Source: Erysipelotrichaceae bacterium (GTDB lineage Bacteria; Bacillota_I; Bacilli_A; Erysipelotrichales; Erysipelotrichaceae). Taken from it: 43,229 nt of DNA. Within the stretch, counting starts at the first letter, position 1. Each line of letters begins with the position of its first letter. Where the stretch lies: contig JAQXQU010000104.1 in the NCBI GenBank assembly GCA_029101345.1, positions 1 to 43,229 of the forward strand, in the 5' to 3' direction. The position numbers were made by a program, and so were the translations under genes. A model generated the notes under the pieces. It ran no database searches. It was not told the DNA's origin and saw only the letters and a program-made list of their open reading frames with translations. This document shows positions 33,127-40,965 of the stretch, in pieces.

Positions 33127-33613
33127 ATATAACAAAATTCGCAAAATGGATATCTCCAATGGTCCAGGAGTGAGAGTATCAATCTTTCTTCAGGGCTGTG
33201 ATTTCCATTGTCCAGGCTGTTTCAATGCGGAAACCTGGGATTTTGGCGGTGGTAAGGAATTTACTGCTGAAACCTTGCAAACACTATTGAAGCTTGCGCA
33301 AAGCAAGACGATTGCTGGGCTCAGCATCCTTGGTGGTGAACCGCTTCATCCCGGTAACCTTGAAACATCATTAGCTATTGTCAAAGCCTTCAAGGATGCA
33401 TATCCAGAAAAGACAATCTGGATGTGGACCGGCTATCTCTATGAAAACCTCACAAATAAGCAAAGGGAAGTCATATCCCATCTTGATGTTTTGGTTGATG
33501 GCCAGTTCAAGCAGGAATTAAAGAATCTCTCACTTCCATATTGTGGTTCTTCTAATCAGCGGGTCATTGATATCAGAAAGTCATTGGCCAATGGAAAGCT
33601 TTGTCTAAAATAA
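33119..33613 (+). CDS. nrdG: Anaerobic RNR activating protein
   Basis: Radical-SAM activase that generates the glycyl radical on NrdD. The cluster motif is GCDFHCPGCFN (C-x3-C-x2-C), preceded by KMDISNGPGVRVSIFLQ and followed by LGGEPL. At 164 aa it is the usual size. I chose the ATG at 33119, inside the end of nrdD with AAGGA before it, over a longer frame beginning at 33017 that lies in nrdD. A terminator follows. Confidence 0.95.
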   Translation: MSRYNKIRKMDISNGPGVRVSIFLQGCDFHCPGCFNAETWDFGGGKEFTAETLQTLLKLAQSKTIAGLSILGGEPLHPGNLETSLAIVKAFKDAYPEKTIWMWTGYLYENLTNKQREVISHLDVLVDGQFKQELKNLSLPYCGSSNQRVIDIRKSLANGKLCLK

Positions 33614-33621
33614 CCATTATT

Positions 33622-33651
33622 ACGCCCAAAGAACTCTCTGGGCGTTTCTTT
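33622..33651 (+). terminator. Terminator of nrdDG
   Basis: ACGCCCA and TGGGCGT pair across an internal AGA/TCT, then TTTCTTTT. Confidence 0.85.
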
Positions 33652-33696
33652 TGCCTTTAATATGTTATTATTTTGATTAAGAATTAAGGAGTATTT

Positions 33697-34536
33697 ATGG
33701 CAAATTTTCTAGTATTTCAAAGCGACTTTGGCCTGGTTGATGGTGCAGTAAGTGCCATGAAAGGTGTCGCTTACAAGGTTGACCCAACACTGACAATCGG
33801 TGATCTGACTCATGATATTACACCATACAACATCTTTGAAGCATCTTATCGTCTCTTCCAGACAATTGAATACTGGCCAGAAGGAACAGTCTTTGTCTCA
33901 GTTGTTGACCCAGGTGTTGGTTCTAATCGGAAATCAGTTGTTGCCAAGACCAGCAGGGGACAATATATTGTTACACCTAACAATGGCACATTGACACATA
34001 TCAAGCGTTTTGTTGGCATTGAGGAATTAAGGGAAATCGAAGAAAAGACCAATCGTCTAGCAAATTCTGAATTGTCCTATACTTTCCATGGCCGTGATGT
34101 CTATGCCTATACTGGTGCACGACTGGCAGCTGGCGTCATTGATTTTGCTGGTGTTGGCCCTAGACTTGATGTAGAAGAAACCATCATGCTTGATCTTTAT
34201 GGTTCAAGCTATGAAGATGGTGCTGTCAAGGGTCAGATTGATATTCTTGATGTCAGATTTGGCTCATTATGGACTTCAATAACCTTTGATGATTTCAAGA
34301 AGCTCAATGCTTCCTTTGGTGAATATCTGGAAGTGCAGATCTTTAATCATAAGACTATGGTCTATTCCAACCGTGTCATCTATGGCCATTCCTTTGCGGA
34401 TGTCATGATTGGTGCGCCAATCATTTACATGAACTCAGTCAACCATATGGCACTAGCTATCAATCAGGGTTCCTTTGCCAAGGCCTATAATGTTGGCGTT
34501 GGTTCATCCTGGGAAATCTCATTCAGAAAGATCTAG
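33697..34536 (+). CDS. SAM hydroxide adenosyltransferase (DUF62)
   Basis: Member of the fluorinase-like family that hydrolyses S-adenosylmethionine to adenosine and methionine. At 279 aa the N-terminal domain has FQSDFGLVDGAVSAMKG (Asp binds adenosine ribose), ITHDI-type DLTHDITPYN, VVDPGVGSNR and TPNNGTL, with FHGRDVYA. The C-terminal beta-barrel holds FGSLWTSI and the substrate Asn region YMNSVNHMALAINQGS. Its physiological role is unclear. TAAGGAG precedes the ATG. It stands alone between terminators. Confidence 0.9.
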   Translation: MANFLVFQSDFGLVDGAVSAMKGVAYKVDPTLTIGDLTHDITPYNIFEASYRLFQTIEYWPEGTVFVSVVDPGVGSNRKSVVAKTSRGQYIVTPNNGTLTHIKRFVGIEELREIEEKTNRLANSELSYTFHGRDVYAYTGARLAAGVIDFAGVGPRLDVEETIMLDLYGSSYEDGAVKGQIDILDVRFGSLWTSITFDDFKKLNASFGEYLEVQIFNHKTMVYSNRVIYGHSFADVMIGAPIIYMNSVNHMALAINQGSFAKAYNVGVGSSWEISFRKI

Positions 34537-34554
34537 GAGGCAAAGCCTCCTTTT
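34535..34554 (+). terminator. Terminator of the DUF62 gene
   Basis: AGGAGGC, loop AAA, GCCTCCT, TTT. It starts at the stop codon. Confidence 0.88.
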
Positions 34555-34597
34555 CTTATTGACAGCCAAGGGCAATCGTTTAATAATATCAATACAT

Positions 34598-34945
34598 GGG
34601 GCTGTAATTGGTTTCGACGGGTCTGTGTTTGATTTTGACTGCAGTGGAGTGATGACCTAATCATCAAACAAAATTATTCGGCAATAACGAATTAGCTTTC
34701 GCGTAAATTAAGTCGACATAGACTTGCGAGCTTTCAGTAGCCAGGTTCATAACTGCTGATCGTATCCATGAACTAGGAAAAACAAGTTTCGTCCTATATC
34801 TTGTCATCCGAAAACCGAAAAGGCAAATTCAGTGTCAGGTTAGCCTATTCCAAAGGCACTGTCTTATGCAAATATAGGCTAAACTGTAGACGTTGAAATG
34901 TGGGGCCTCTCCCGGACGAGGGTTCGACTCCCTCCAGTTCCACCA
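34598..34945 (+). ncRNA. ssrA: tmRNA
   Basis: Transfer-messenger RNA for ribosome rescue with SmpB. The 5' GGGGCTG (34598-34604) pairs with the 3' CAGTTCC before ACCA, with two G-U pairs. The 5' side has the conserved GGTTTCGACGGG, and the 3' side has the T-loop GGTTCGACTCC; CCA is encoded. The likely tag frame resumes at GGC (34680) and reads GNNELAFA, then TAA at 34704-34706. The resume codon is inferred from the spacing and from B. subtilis, which also resumes at Gly. Several pseudoknot-like pairings lie between 34707 and 34880. Confidence 0.95.
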
Positions 34946-34954
34946 TTTTGCAAT

Positions 34955-34977
34955 AAAGCCGACTCATTGCGGCTTTT
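34955..34977 (+). terminator. Terminator of ssrA
   Basis: AAAGCCG, loop ACTCATTG, CGGCTTT, T, then CGTTTT. Confidence 0.8.
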
Positions 34978-34979
34978 CG

Positions 34980-35032
34980 TTTTGCCTTTAGCAGTAATAA
35001 ATGAGTAGACAATTGTCTTGCTAAGGCAAAAA
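34980..35032. promoter_or_regulatory. Long inverted repeat upstream of the MATE gene
   Basis: TTTTGCCTTTAGCA (34980-34993) faces TGCTAAGGCAAAA (35019-35032) with one extra T in the left arm. Between them sits the perfect 12-bp palindrome AGACAATTGTCT (35007-35018). This may be a cruciform or regulator site for the exporter gene, or an RNA hairpin in the ssrA trailer. Confidence 0.45.
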
Positions 35033-35089
35033 TCCACCTGGCTTGATATCATATGAGCATCAGGAATGCTCTCTTTGTAAAACCCACCA

Positions 35090-35118
35090 TGTACAAGCAA
35101 GAGTGCATATGCTATATT
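35090..35118 (+). promoter_or_regulatory. Promoter of the MATE gene, leaderless geometry
   Basis: TGTACA (35090-35095), 17-nt spacer ending in TGC, TATATT (35113-35118), 6 nt, ATG at 35125. The extended -10 is complete and no Shine-Dalgarno site is present. Confidence 0.6.
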
Positions 35119-35124
35119 GGTCTA

Positions 35125-36456
35125 ATGAACAAGTCAGATAAGATGGCAAATTGGCCAATAGTAAAACTCTTCTTTTCCATGGGCATACCAGCAGTCTTTT
35201 CCATGCTGATCCAGGCCCTTTACAATATTGTTGATACCATTTATATTTCCCAATACTCCCAGGATGCCTTATTTGCCATCGGCTTAGTAACACCGCTCCA
35301 GATGGTAGGACTATCAATTGCCTTAGGTGGTGGTGCTGGTGTAGCTACTCTTGTTTCCAGAAGACTGGGTGAAGGTGAACATGATGAAGCCGGCAATGTA
35401 GTTGCGACTGGCATTATCCTGACCATCATTCATATTCTGGCTGTCGTCTTGTTAGGCATCTTTGTCACAAAGCCTTTTATTGGCCTTTTTACAGATCAAA
35501 GTGCTGTTATCAAGCTCGGCTATGATTATCTTCTTATTGTCATGACTATCTGCTTTGGCCAGCATTTTGCCATTCTCTTTGAAAGGTCGTTTCAAGCCCA
35601 GGGCAATATGCTGATTCCAATGCTGTCGCAACTGCTTGGCGCTTTGACCAATATCATCCTTGACCCAATTCTGATCTTCGATTTCAATCTGGGTATCAGA
35701 GGCGCTGCTATTGCCACAGTAGCTGGTCAGATTCTATCAACCCTGTTCCTATTGCTGATGCTAAGAACCAAACATAACGAGTTGAAGATCCATGTCTTCA
35801 AGCACAGGTTTACACTTGATAGAGTAGGGGATATCTATAATGTTGGTCTTCCAACAATGATCATGAATGCAATCGGTTCCTTTACTACTATCATGATGAA
35901 TAATATCCTGATCAAATTCTCCACTGAAGCAGTCTCTTCATTAAGCATCTATTTCAAAGTGCAATCCTTCTTCTTCATGCCAGTCTTTGGCTTTAGTCAG
36001 GGAGCAATGCCAATCCTTTCCTATAATTATGGTGCCAACAACAGAAAACGTTTCCTCATGACTCTGTTAACATATCTTATCTCGGCAGTTGCTATCATGT
36101 CACTTGGCACAATAGCCTTCAGATTCTATCCCCAGATTGTCCTTTCCTTCTTTGAAATGGATGATGTCTTAAGACCTGTTGCGACTGAAGCCTTAAGGAC
36201 TATCAGCATCTGTTTTGTCTTTGCGGCTGTATCCATCGTCATGACCACCATGTTGCAATCATTTGGCCGTGGAACATTATCGATGCTTCAATCAATCCTC
36301 AGACAAATTGTTGTGCTGATTCCAGTTGCCTATCTCTTATCGCGCTTTGGGGTTTTGGGTTATGTCTGGTATGCTTATCCAATTGCCGAAATTCTGGTCA
36401 TGTTGCTATATATACCAATATCGATCAAGACTTATCATAATCATTTCATTGACTAA
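35125..36456 (+). CDS. MATE-family efflux transporter
   Basis: Na+ or H+ coupled exporter of the MATE family, DinF/NorM-like, 443 aa with twelve helices in two halves. Conserved pieces include the first-helix FSMGIPAVFSMLIQALYNIVDTIYIS, GAGVATLVSRRLGEG and FFMPVFGFSQGAMPILSYNYGA. Substrates are typically cationic drugs or metabolites. I chose ATG 35125, which begins MNKSDKMANWPIVKLFFS, rather than ATGs at 35053 or 35089, because a matching promoter lies just before it and the family usually starts here. Confidence 0.88.
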   Translation: MNKSDKMANWPIVKLFFSMGIPAVFSMLIQALYNIVDTIYISQYSQDALFAIGLVTPLQMVGLSIALGGGAGVATLVSRRLGEGEHDEAGNVVATGIILTIIHILAVVLLGIFVTKPFIGLFTDQSAVIKLGYDYLLIVMTICFGQHFAILFERSFQAQGNMLIPMLSQLLGALTNIILDPILIFDFNLGIRGAAIATVAGQILSTLFLLLMLRTKHNELKIHVFKHRFTLDRVGDIYNVGLPTMIMNAIGSFTTIMMNNILIKFSTEAVSSLSIYFKVQSFFFMPVFGFSQGAMPILSYNYGANNRKRFLMTLLTYLISAVAIMSLGTIAFRFYPQIVLSFFEMDDVLRPVATEALRTISICFVFAAVSIVMTTMLQSFGRGTLSMLQSILRQIVVLIPVAYLLSRFGVLGYVWYAYPIAEILVMLLYIPISIKTYHNHFID

Positions 36457-36477
36457 ACAGCAGGCCTGCTGTTTTTT
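36455..36477 (+). terminator. Terminator of the MATE gene
   Basis: AAACAGCAGG/CCTGCTGTTT palindrome followed by TTT. It overlaps the stop codon. Confidence 0.88.
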
Positions 36478-36478
36478 C

Positions 36479-36530
36479 ATTTAGAAAAACATCTAAATAT
36501 GCTATTATCAATTTAGAGGAAATTCTAAAT
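36479..36530 (+). promoter_or_regulatory. Autoregulated promoter with two ATTTAGA-N6-TCTAAAT operators
   Basis: Operator 1 is 36479-36498 and operator 2 is 36511-36530, an exact 32-bp step. Between them is an extended -10, TGC-TATTAT (36500-36508); the -35 (TTTAGA) lies in operator 1. Operator 2 covers the start site, the GAGGAAA ribosome site and the bases up to the ATG at 36531. Repression by the ArsR/SdpR protein encoded next is strongly suggested. Confidence 0.85.
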
Positions 36531-36797
36531 ATGAGCTTTAACGAAACAATGAAAGCCTTAAGTGATTCAGAAAGAAGGAAGATTCTTGATCTTCTGAAGA
36601 AGGGGAGCTTGACGGCTGGAGAAATAGCCAATCAATTCCAGATGACAAATGCGACCATTTCCTATCATTTATCTAAGCTCAAAGCAGCAGGATTAATCAG
36701 TGAAAGAAGGGAGAGGAACTTCATCTGGTATAGCCTCAATGCATCGGTTTTGGAAGAGGTCTTGTTGTGGATTGAAGATTTAAGAGGTGGAAAATGA
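36531..36797 (+). CDS. ArsR/SdpR-type autorepressor
   Basis: Winged-helix repressor of 88 aa resembling SdpR: ALSDSERRKILDLLKKGSLTAGEIA and the recognition helix TNATISYHLSKLKAAGLI, then a wing with RRERNFIWYSLN. There are no metal-binding cysteines, which fits SdpR rather than ArsR sensors. In B. subtilis SdpR is held at the membrane by toxin-bound SdpI. The next gene encodes an SdpI-like protein with a 4-bp overlap. Confidence 0.92.
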   Translation: MSFNETMKALSDSERRKILDLLKKGSLTAGEIANQFQMTNATISYHLSKLKAAGLISERRERNFIWYSLNASVLEEVLLWIEDLRGGK

Positions 36798-37426
36798 TGA
36801 AGGATCTCAAAAAGTGCATTATGCCAATCATATTCATTTTATTGCCAGTGGCCTATGGATTGCTCATCTATGATAAACTACCCAGCATGATGCCTATCCA
36901 TTTCAACTATCAAGGAGTAGCTGATGGCTTTGCGACAAAGAATTTTGCTTTGTTTTTTACACCTGCTGTCTTTATTGTCCTGATTATTCTGCTGCCTATC
37001 ATTATCAAGGCTGACCCTAAGTATCAAAGTGGCAAGAATATGGTGCTGGATGTCGCTATCTATATGCTGGCTTTGATCTGTGCTTTCCTATCAGCAGCGA
37101 TGATTGCTGTTAGCTTAGGGGTTGATATTGATGTCAATTTCATCATGAATATGCTGATGGGAGCCATGTTGATGGCAATTGGCAATTATTTGCCAAAGAC
37201 AAACCTTAGCTATATGGTGGGCATCAGGCTGCCATGGACTCTCAATAGCGAGGAGAATTGGAAAAGAACCCATCGCTTTGCTGGCTTTATCTGGGTATTG
37301 GCCGGCATTATGATGATTGTCAATGCTTTGACTATCAATTTTGGCCTAGCCATTATCGTTATTATTTCAATAGCGATAATCGTGCCAGGAGTCTATTCCT
37401 ATCTTCTTTATAGGAAGGGCATCTAG
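36794..37426 (+). CDS. SdpI-family membrane protein
   Basis: Membrane protein of 210 aa with about six helices. The N-terminal DUF1648 part has the hallmark LPSMMPIHFNYQGVADGFA, and the C-terminal SdpI part has IGNYLPKTNLSYMVGIRLPWTLNSEENWKRTHRFAG. In B. subtilis SdpI gives immunity to the SdpC toxin and signals to SdpR. No SdpA, SdpB or SdpC-like gene is seen in this window, so it may sense a foreign toxin or another envelope stress. Confidence 0.92.
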   Translation: MMKDLKKCIMPIIFILLPVAYGLLIYDKLPSMMPIHFNYQGVADGFATKNFALFFTPAVFIVLIILLPIIIKADPKYQSGKNMVLDVAIYMLALICAFLSAAMIAVSLGVDIDVNFIMNMLMGAMLMAIGNYLPKTNLSYMVGIRLPWTLNSEENWKRTHRFAGFIWVLAGIMMIVNALTINFGLAIIVIISIAIIVPGVYSYLLYRKGI

Positions 37427-37530
37427 CTAATTTGCTTGGAAGGATAAATAAATGATGATATCCCACTGTGATTGCTAGTGAATTGCTAAGAGGGTGGGAA
37501 TTATCATATTTATATACAAAGGAGATCTAT
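37427..37530 (+). other. Leader between SdpI and the ABC exporter
   Basis: ATGATATCCCAC (37452-37463) and GTGGGAATTATCAT (about 37494-37507) form an imperfect inverted repeat. An 8-codon ORF (MMISHCDC, 37452-37478) with AAGGA upstream begins in its left arm. It could be an attenuator or leader peptide, or chance. No T run follows. Confidence 0.3.
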
Positions 37531-38247
37531 ATGTTAAGAATTGAACATTTAACTAAGAAATATGGAGAAAAGAAGGCGGTTGATGATCTCAACCTCCATA
37601 TTGAAAAAGGCGAAATCTATGGCTTTATTGGTCATAACGGTGCTGGTAAGACAACAACCCTCAAGAGTGTTGCCGGCATCCTGAAATTTGATGAAGGTGA
37701 CATTCTGATTGATGGTAAGTCAATCAAGAAGGAACCGATTGCCTGCAAGAAAATCATGGCCTATATTCCTGATAATCCCGATCTTTATGAATATATGACT
37801 GGTATCCAATATCTGAACTTCATTGCCGATATCTTTGAAGTATCAGCCAATGATCGCAAGGAAAGAATAAGAAAATACGGTGATATGCTGGAACTTACTG
37901 ATGATCTGGCATCATCCATCTCATCCTATTCCCATGGCATGAAGCAGAAGCTGGCGATTATTTCCGCCCTTGTTCATGAACCTAAGCTTATCCTGCTTGA
38001 TGAACCATTTGTGGGACTGGATCCAAAGGCAGCTCATCTATTAAAGCAGCTGATGAGGGAAATGTGTGATAATGGCTCTTCCATCTTCTTCTCAACCCAT
38101 GTTCTGGAAGTTGCCGAAAAGCTTTGTGATAAGGTCGCTATTATCAGAGGTGGCAAGCTCATCAAGCATGGCACAATGGAAGAAGTCAAGGGTGATGAAT
38201 CACTGGAAGATGTCTTCCTGGAATTGACTGAAGACAAAGAGGTTTAA
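37531..38247 (+). CDS. ABC exporter ATP-binding protein
   Basis: Single ATPase of 238 aa of the ABC-2/drug-exporter type. Walker A is GHNGAGKTT (about 34-42), the Q-loop region is YIPDNPDLYEYMTG, the signature is SSYSHGMKQKL, and Walker B is LILLDEPFVGLD with the switch His in FFSTHV. The start at 37531 has AAAGGAG 6 nt upstream; a longer frame from 37468 is unlikely. The permease gene follows after 2 nt. It probably works with that permease as an exporter. Confidence 0.92.
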   Translation: MLRIEHLTKKYGEKKAVDDLNLHIEKGEIYGFIGHNGAGKTTTLKSVAGILKFDEGDILIDGKSIKKEPIACKKIMAYIPDNPDLYEYMTGIQYLNFIADIFEVSANDRKERIRKYGDMLELTDDLASSISSYSHGMKQKLAIISALVHEPKLILLDEPFVGLDPKAAHLLKQLMREMCDNGSSIFFSTHVLEVAEKLCDKVAIIRGGKLIKHGTMEEVKGDESLEDVFLELTEDKEV

Positions 38248-38249
38248 TC

Positions 38250-39872
38250 ATGTTCAAACTGATGCTCAAAAAGCAGCTCTTGTCTTTCAAGCTGTATTTC
38301 ACTTCCAATCCACGCACTAAAAAGAAAAGGACCTTGATGCAAAGCATAGGCTTTGCCTTGCTGGTGATTTTTGTCATTTTCTCCCTTGGCCTATCAATGT
38401 TTTTCATTGCCTTTTTGATGGCAGATAGCCTATTGCAGCCAGGCTTTATGGCTGGCAACCGCTTTGATTGGCTCTATTATGCCATTATGGGTGTGATGGC
38501 TATGATGCTAGGCATTGTGGGATCGGTCTTTACAACCTATAACTCCATTTATCGCGCTAAGGATAATGACCTCCTGTTGTCAATGCCAATCAAGCCTGTC
38601 TATATCATTGGTTCAAGACTATTCTCAATTGCCCTTTTGGCTATTATCTATAGTGGCATAGTCTATCTTCCAACGATCATCGTCTATTGGATTTTCAAGG
38701 GCATGACGATTCCAACCATTGTTCTGCCAATTGTCTTATGGCTGGTCAGCTGTCTGTTCATTGTTACAGTCTCCTGTCTTTTGGGCTATTTTGTAGCAAT
38801 CATTTCGGCTTTCTTCCCAAAGAACAATCTGATTACAATGGTTCTCTATCTAATATTCTTTGCCTTATATTTCTACTTTTGCTTCAACATGAATTCATTG
38901 CTGGAAGGATTGGTAGCTAATGCTGAGAATATTGGCAAAACCATTTCGGTCTGGATCTATCCTGTCTATCTGATGGCTTGCGGATCAGCCGGTGATATCA
39001 GATCAGCCGTATTCTATATTCTGTTAGTTATAGTGCTCTTTGGCATCTGCTGGCTATTGTTAAACCATTCCTTTATCAATATTGCCACCAGCAATCGTGG
39101 CGAAAGAAAAGTCAAATATGTTGAAAAGGATACCAAAGCCAAAGGTGTGATAGCAGCTCTTGTCAATAAGGAAACGAAACGTTTCATGTCTTCGACTACC
39201 TATATGCTAAATACTGGCTTGGGATTGCCGATGGTGCTGATTGCCTGTGTCATGGCAGTTATCAAGCGTGATGCCTTATTGCAGGTCAAGGACATGTATG
39301 TTTCCTTCTTCCCATTTGTTGAAGATATTCTTCCGGCAATTCTTGTTTCTTTCATCTGCATGATAGTTTCAACAACTGATGTTACAGCTCCATCAATTTC
39401 CCTTGAAGGAAAGAATCTCTGGGTATTAAGAAGCCTGCCTATCAAGACGGGGGAAATACTAAATGCCAAGGCCTACTTTGGCATTGCCATCAATGCAGTG
39501 CCTGTTATTGTAGCAAGCCTTGTTCTTGGACTTGTTTTAGGCATTGAGATTCCAATGATTGCCATCATAGCCGTTACTTCAATGCTATATGCCATTATGA
39601 CTTCCTATTTTGGTGTCATGCTTAATCTCTTAAGGCCATCACTTGATTGGACAAACGAGGTCCAGCCTGTCAAGCAATCAATCCCGGTCTTTGTTTGCCT
39701 CTTTGGTGGCTGGCTTGTCAGTGCAGCTATTGGCCTATGCGCCTTTTTCCTTAGAGATAGAATTAATGCCATTACTTATCTCACACTTGTAAATGTCATC
39801 CTGATTATCCTCTTCCGTTTGATTCGCCAGTGGATGATGACCAAAGGCGTTGAAATCTTTGAATCATTATGA
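38250..39872 (+). CDS. ABC exporter permease
   Basis: Large membrane protein of 540 aa with about twelve hydrophobic segments in two halves. The first half has FTTYNSIYRAKDNDLLLSMPI, and the second has LVSFICMIVSTTDVTAPSISLEGKNLWVLRSLPI, an arrangement seen in putative two-part ABC-2 permeases of Bacillota whose substrate is unknown. It is cotranscribed with the ATPase, has an AAAGAGG site, and overlaps the AlkD-like gene by 4 bp. Confidence 0.87.
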   Translation: MFKLMLKKQLLSFKLYFTSNPRTKKKRTLMQSIGFALLVIFVIFSLGLSMFFIAFLMADSLLQPGFMAGNRFDWLYYAIMGVMAMMLGIVGSVFTTYNSIYRAKDNDLLLSMPIKPVYIIGSRLFSIALLAIIYSGIVYLPTIIVYWIFKGMTIPTIVLPIVLWLVSCLFIVTVSCLLGYFVAIISAFFPKNNLITMVLYLIFFALYFYFCFNMNSLLEGLVANAENIGKTISVWIYPVYLMACGSAGDIRSAVFYILLVIVLFGICWLLLNHSFINIATSNRGERKVKYVEKDTKAKGVIAALVNKETKRFMSSTTYMLNTGLGLPMVLIACVMAVIKRDALLQVKDMYVSFFPFVEDILPAILVSFICMIVSTTDVTAPSISLEGKNLWVLRSLPIKTGEILNAKAYFGIAINAVPVIVASLVLGLVLGIEIPMIAIIAVTSMLYAIMTSYFGVMLNLLRPSLDWTNEVQPVKQSIPVFVCLFGGWLVSAAIGLCAFFLRDRINAITYLTLVNVILIILFRLIRQWMMTKGVEIFESL

Positions 39873-40585
39873 TCAAAGATGAATTATTCAAAAAGCAGGA
39901 TTTATCCTATCGGGAATTTACTGCTGTCTCAGTTCCCACTATCAATAAGGAAAGGATCATTGGTGTCCGAGTTCCGATTATCAGACAATTAGCCAAGGAA
40001 CTTAATAAAGAAGAAAAGCAGGATTTTCTCAAGTGTCTTCCTCATGAATATTATGAGGAAGACCTTTTGCATGTCATCCTGCTTAACAATATCAAAGACT
40101 ATGATGAAACCATCACTGCCATTGAAGAGTTCTTGCCTTATATCGACAATTGGGCTACTAATGATACCTTAAGACCTAAAAGTCTTAATAAAAGGCCAGA
40201 TAAGCTTCTTTTAAGAATCAAAGACTGGATTGCGACCGACAAGGAATATTATCTGAGATTCGCTGTCTCTTGCCTTATGCACTATTTCCTTAAAGAGAAT
40301 TATGATAAGGAACAGTTGAAACTGGTAGCTGATATTAAAAATGATGCCTATTATGTAGAGATGATGAATGCCTGGTATTATGCCACTGCTCTCATTGATC
40401 ATTATGATGACGTCATCATTTATCTAAAGAACAGCCTTCTTTCAATTGATGTTCACAATAAGACGATCCAGAAAGCAATTGATTCCTATCGGATCAGTCC
40501 AGAAAAGAAGGAATATCTAAGAAGCCTGAGAAGAAAAAAGGCTCGCCTTCAGGCAAGCCCCCAACAATTTCATTATAGCCTATAA
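39869..40585 (+). CDS. DNA alkylation repair protein (AlkD-like)
   Basis: HEAT-repeat-type protein of 238 aa. Family marks are IIGVRVPIIRQLAKEL near the start, then ALLHVILL-like EEDLLHVILLNNIK, and the DNA-base segment YIDNWATNDTLRP, with MMNAWYYATALIDHYDDV later. AlkD-type enzymes remove bulky or cationic N3/N7-alkylpurines without flipping the base. It starts within the permease stop (ATGA overlap) and has no clear ribosome site, so it relies on coupling. The last codons contain a hairpin that faces the other strand. Confidence 0.85.
   Translation: MIKDELFKKQDLSYREFTAVSVPTINKERIIGVRVPIIRQLAKELNKEEKQDFLKCLPHEYYEEDLLHVILLNNIKDYDETITAIEEFLPYIDNWATNDTLRPKSLNKRPDKLLLRIKDWIATDKEYYLRFAVSCLMHYFLKENYDKEQLKLVADIKNDAYYVEMMNAWYYATALIDHYDDVIIYLKNSLLSIDVHNKTIQKAIDSYRISPEKKEYLRSLRRKKARLQASPQQFHYSL
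40534..40559 (-). terminator. Minus-strand terminator inside the alkD-like 3' end
   Basis: Read on the minus strand: GGCTTGCCT, loop GA, AGGCGAGCC (one mismatch) and TTTTTT. On the plus strand no T run follows. It would stop antisense transcription coming from the 40.6-41 kb region. Confidence 0.6.
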
Positions 40586-40608
40586 AAAAATTAATTAAAA
40601 GACTTAAA

Positions 40609-40630
40609 ATGATAGCGCTTTCATTATATC
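40609..40630 (+). promoter_or_regulatory. Full-consensus cre site with weak -10
   Basis: ATGATAGCGCTTTCAT (40609-40624) fits the 16-nt CcpA consensus at every defined position. TTATAT or TATATC follows at 40624-40630 as a possible -10. No good -35 is seen. It would place the transcript below under catabolite control. Confidence 0.65.
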
Positions 40631-40676
40631 ATGAAGATGTAAAAGGAAGCAGAGCTTCCAAAAGGAGCAGAAGACG

Positions 40677-40701
40677 ATGAAGGAGATCCTGAAGGAAATT
40701 C
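40677..40701 (+). repeat. 25-nt motif, copy 1
   Basis: Starts ATGAAGGAGATCCTGAAGGA and ends AATTC. It is identical to 40852-40876, and the two copies start 175 nt apart. The surrounding bases are unrelated apart from a shared TGAT shortly after. Confidence 0.9.
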
Positions 40702-40706
40702 ATTGA
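40677..40706 (+). CDS. Micro-ORF 1 (MKEILKEIH)
   Basis: Nine codons and TGA, with AAAGGAG 9 nt upstream. The peptide is amphipathic and differs from micro-ORF 2 only in the last residue. It may be a translated peptide, a translation-sensing leader, or a by-product of an RNA motif that contains ATG and GGAG. Confidence 0.25.
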   Translation: MKEILKEIH

Positions 40707-40851
40707 TCTTCCAGCCAGCAGGAGCACTGGCCGGAAGTAAAGCCAGAATCCATGCAGAAAGTGAAAGCTCAGAGGACAGACCCAAAGACATAGAAGATAG
40801 ATGCACCATCAGGTGCAGATGGAAATATATATTAGAAAAGAGGCAATCAAC

Positions 40852-40876
40852 ATGAAGGAGATCCTGAAGGAAATTC
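40852..40876 (+). repeat. 25-nt motif, copy 2
   Basis: Identical to 40677-40701. It sits in the loop of a 9-bp stem with one bulged A. Confidence 0.9.
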
Positions 40877-40881
40877 GCTGA
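40852..40881 (+). CDS. Micro-ORF 2 (MKEILKEIR)
   Basis: Nine codons and TGA, with AAAAGAGG 8 nt upstream. The ribosome site lies partly in the 5' arm of the predicted stem and the stop in its 3' arm, so translation and folding would exclude each other. Confidence 0.25.
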   Translation: MKEILKEIR

Positions 40882-40965
40882 TGCCTCAGCTGAGCCCATG
40901 GCAGTATCAGCTGAGTGCAGCTTCACTGCCAAAGGAGACTAGACCAATGGACAGGATAATGACAA

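Noticed and set aside
40624-40932. A 102-codon minus-strand ORF over the candidate RNA
   Set aside because: Its composition (runs of Ser, Ala, Pro, Leu) is what the complement of purine-rich DNA gives. No ribosome site is seen, and the opposite strand carries the structured elements.
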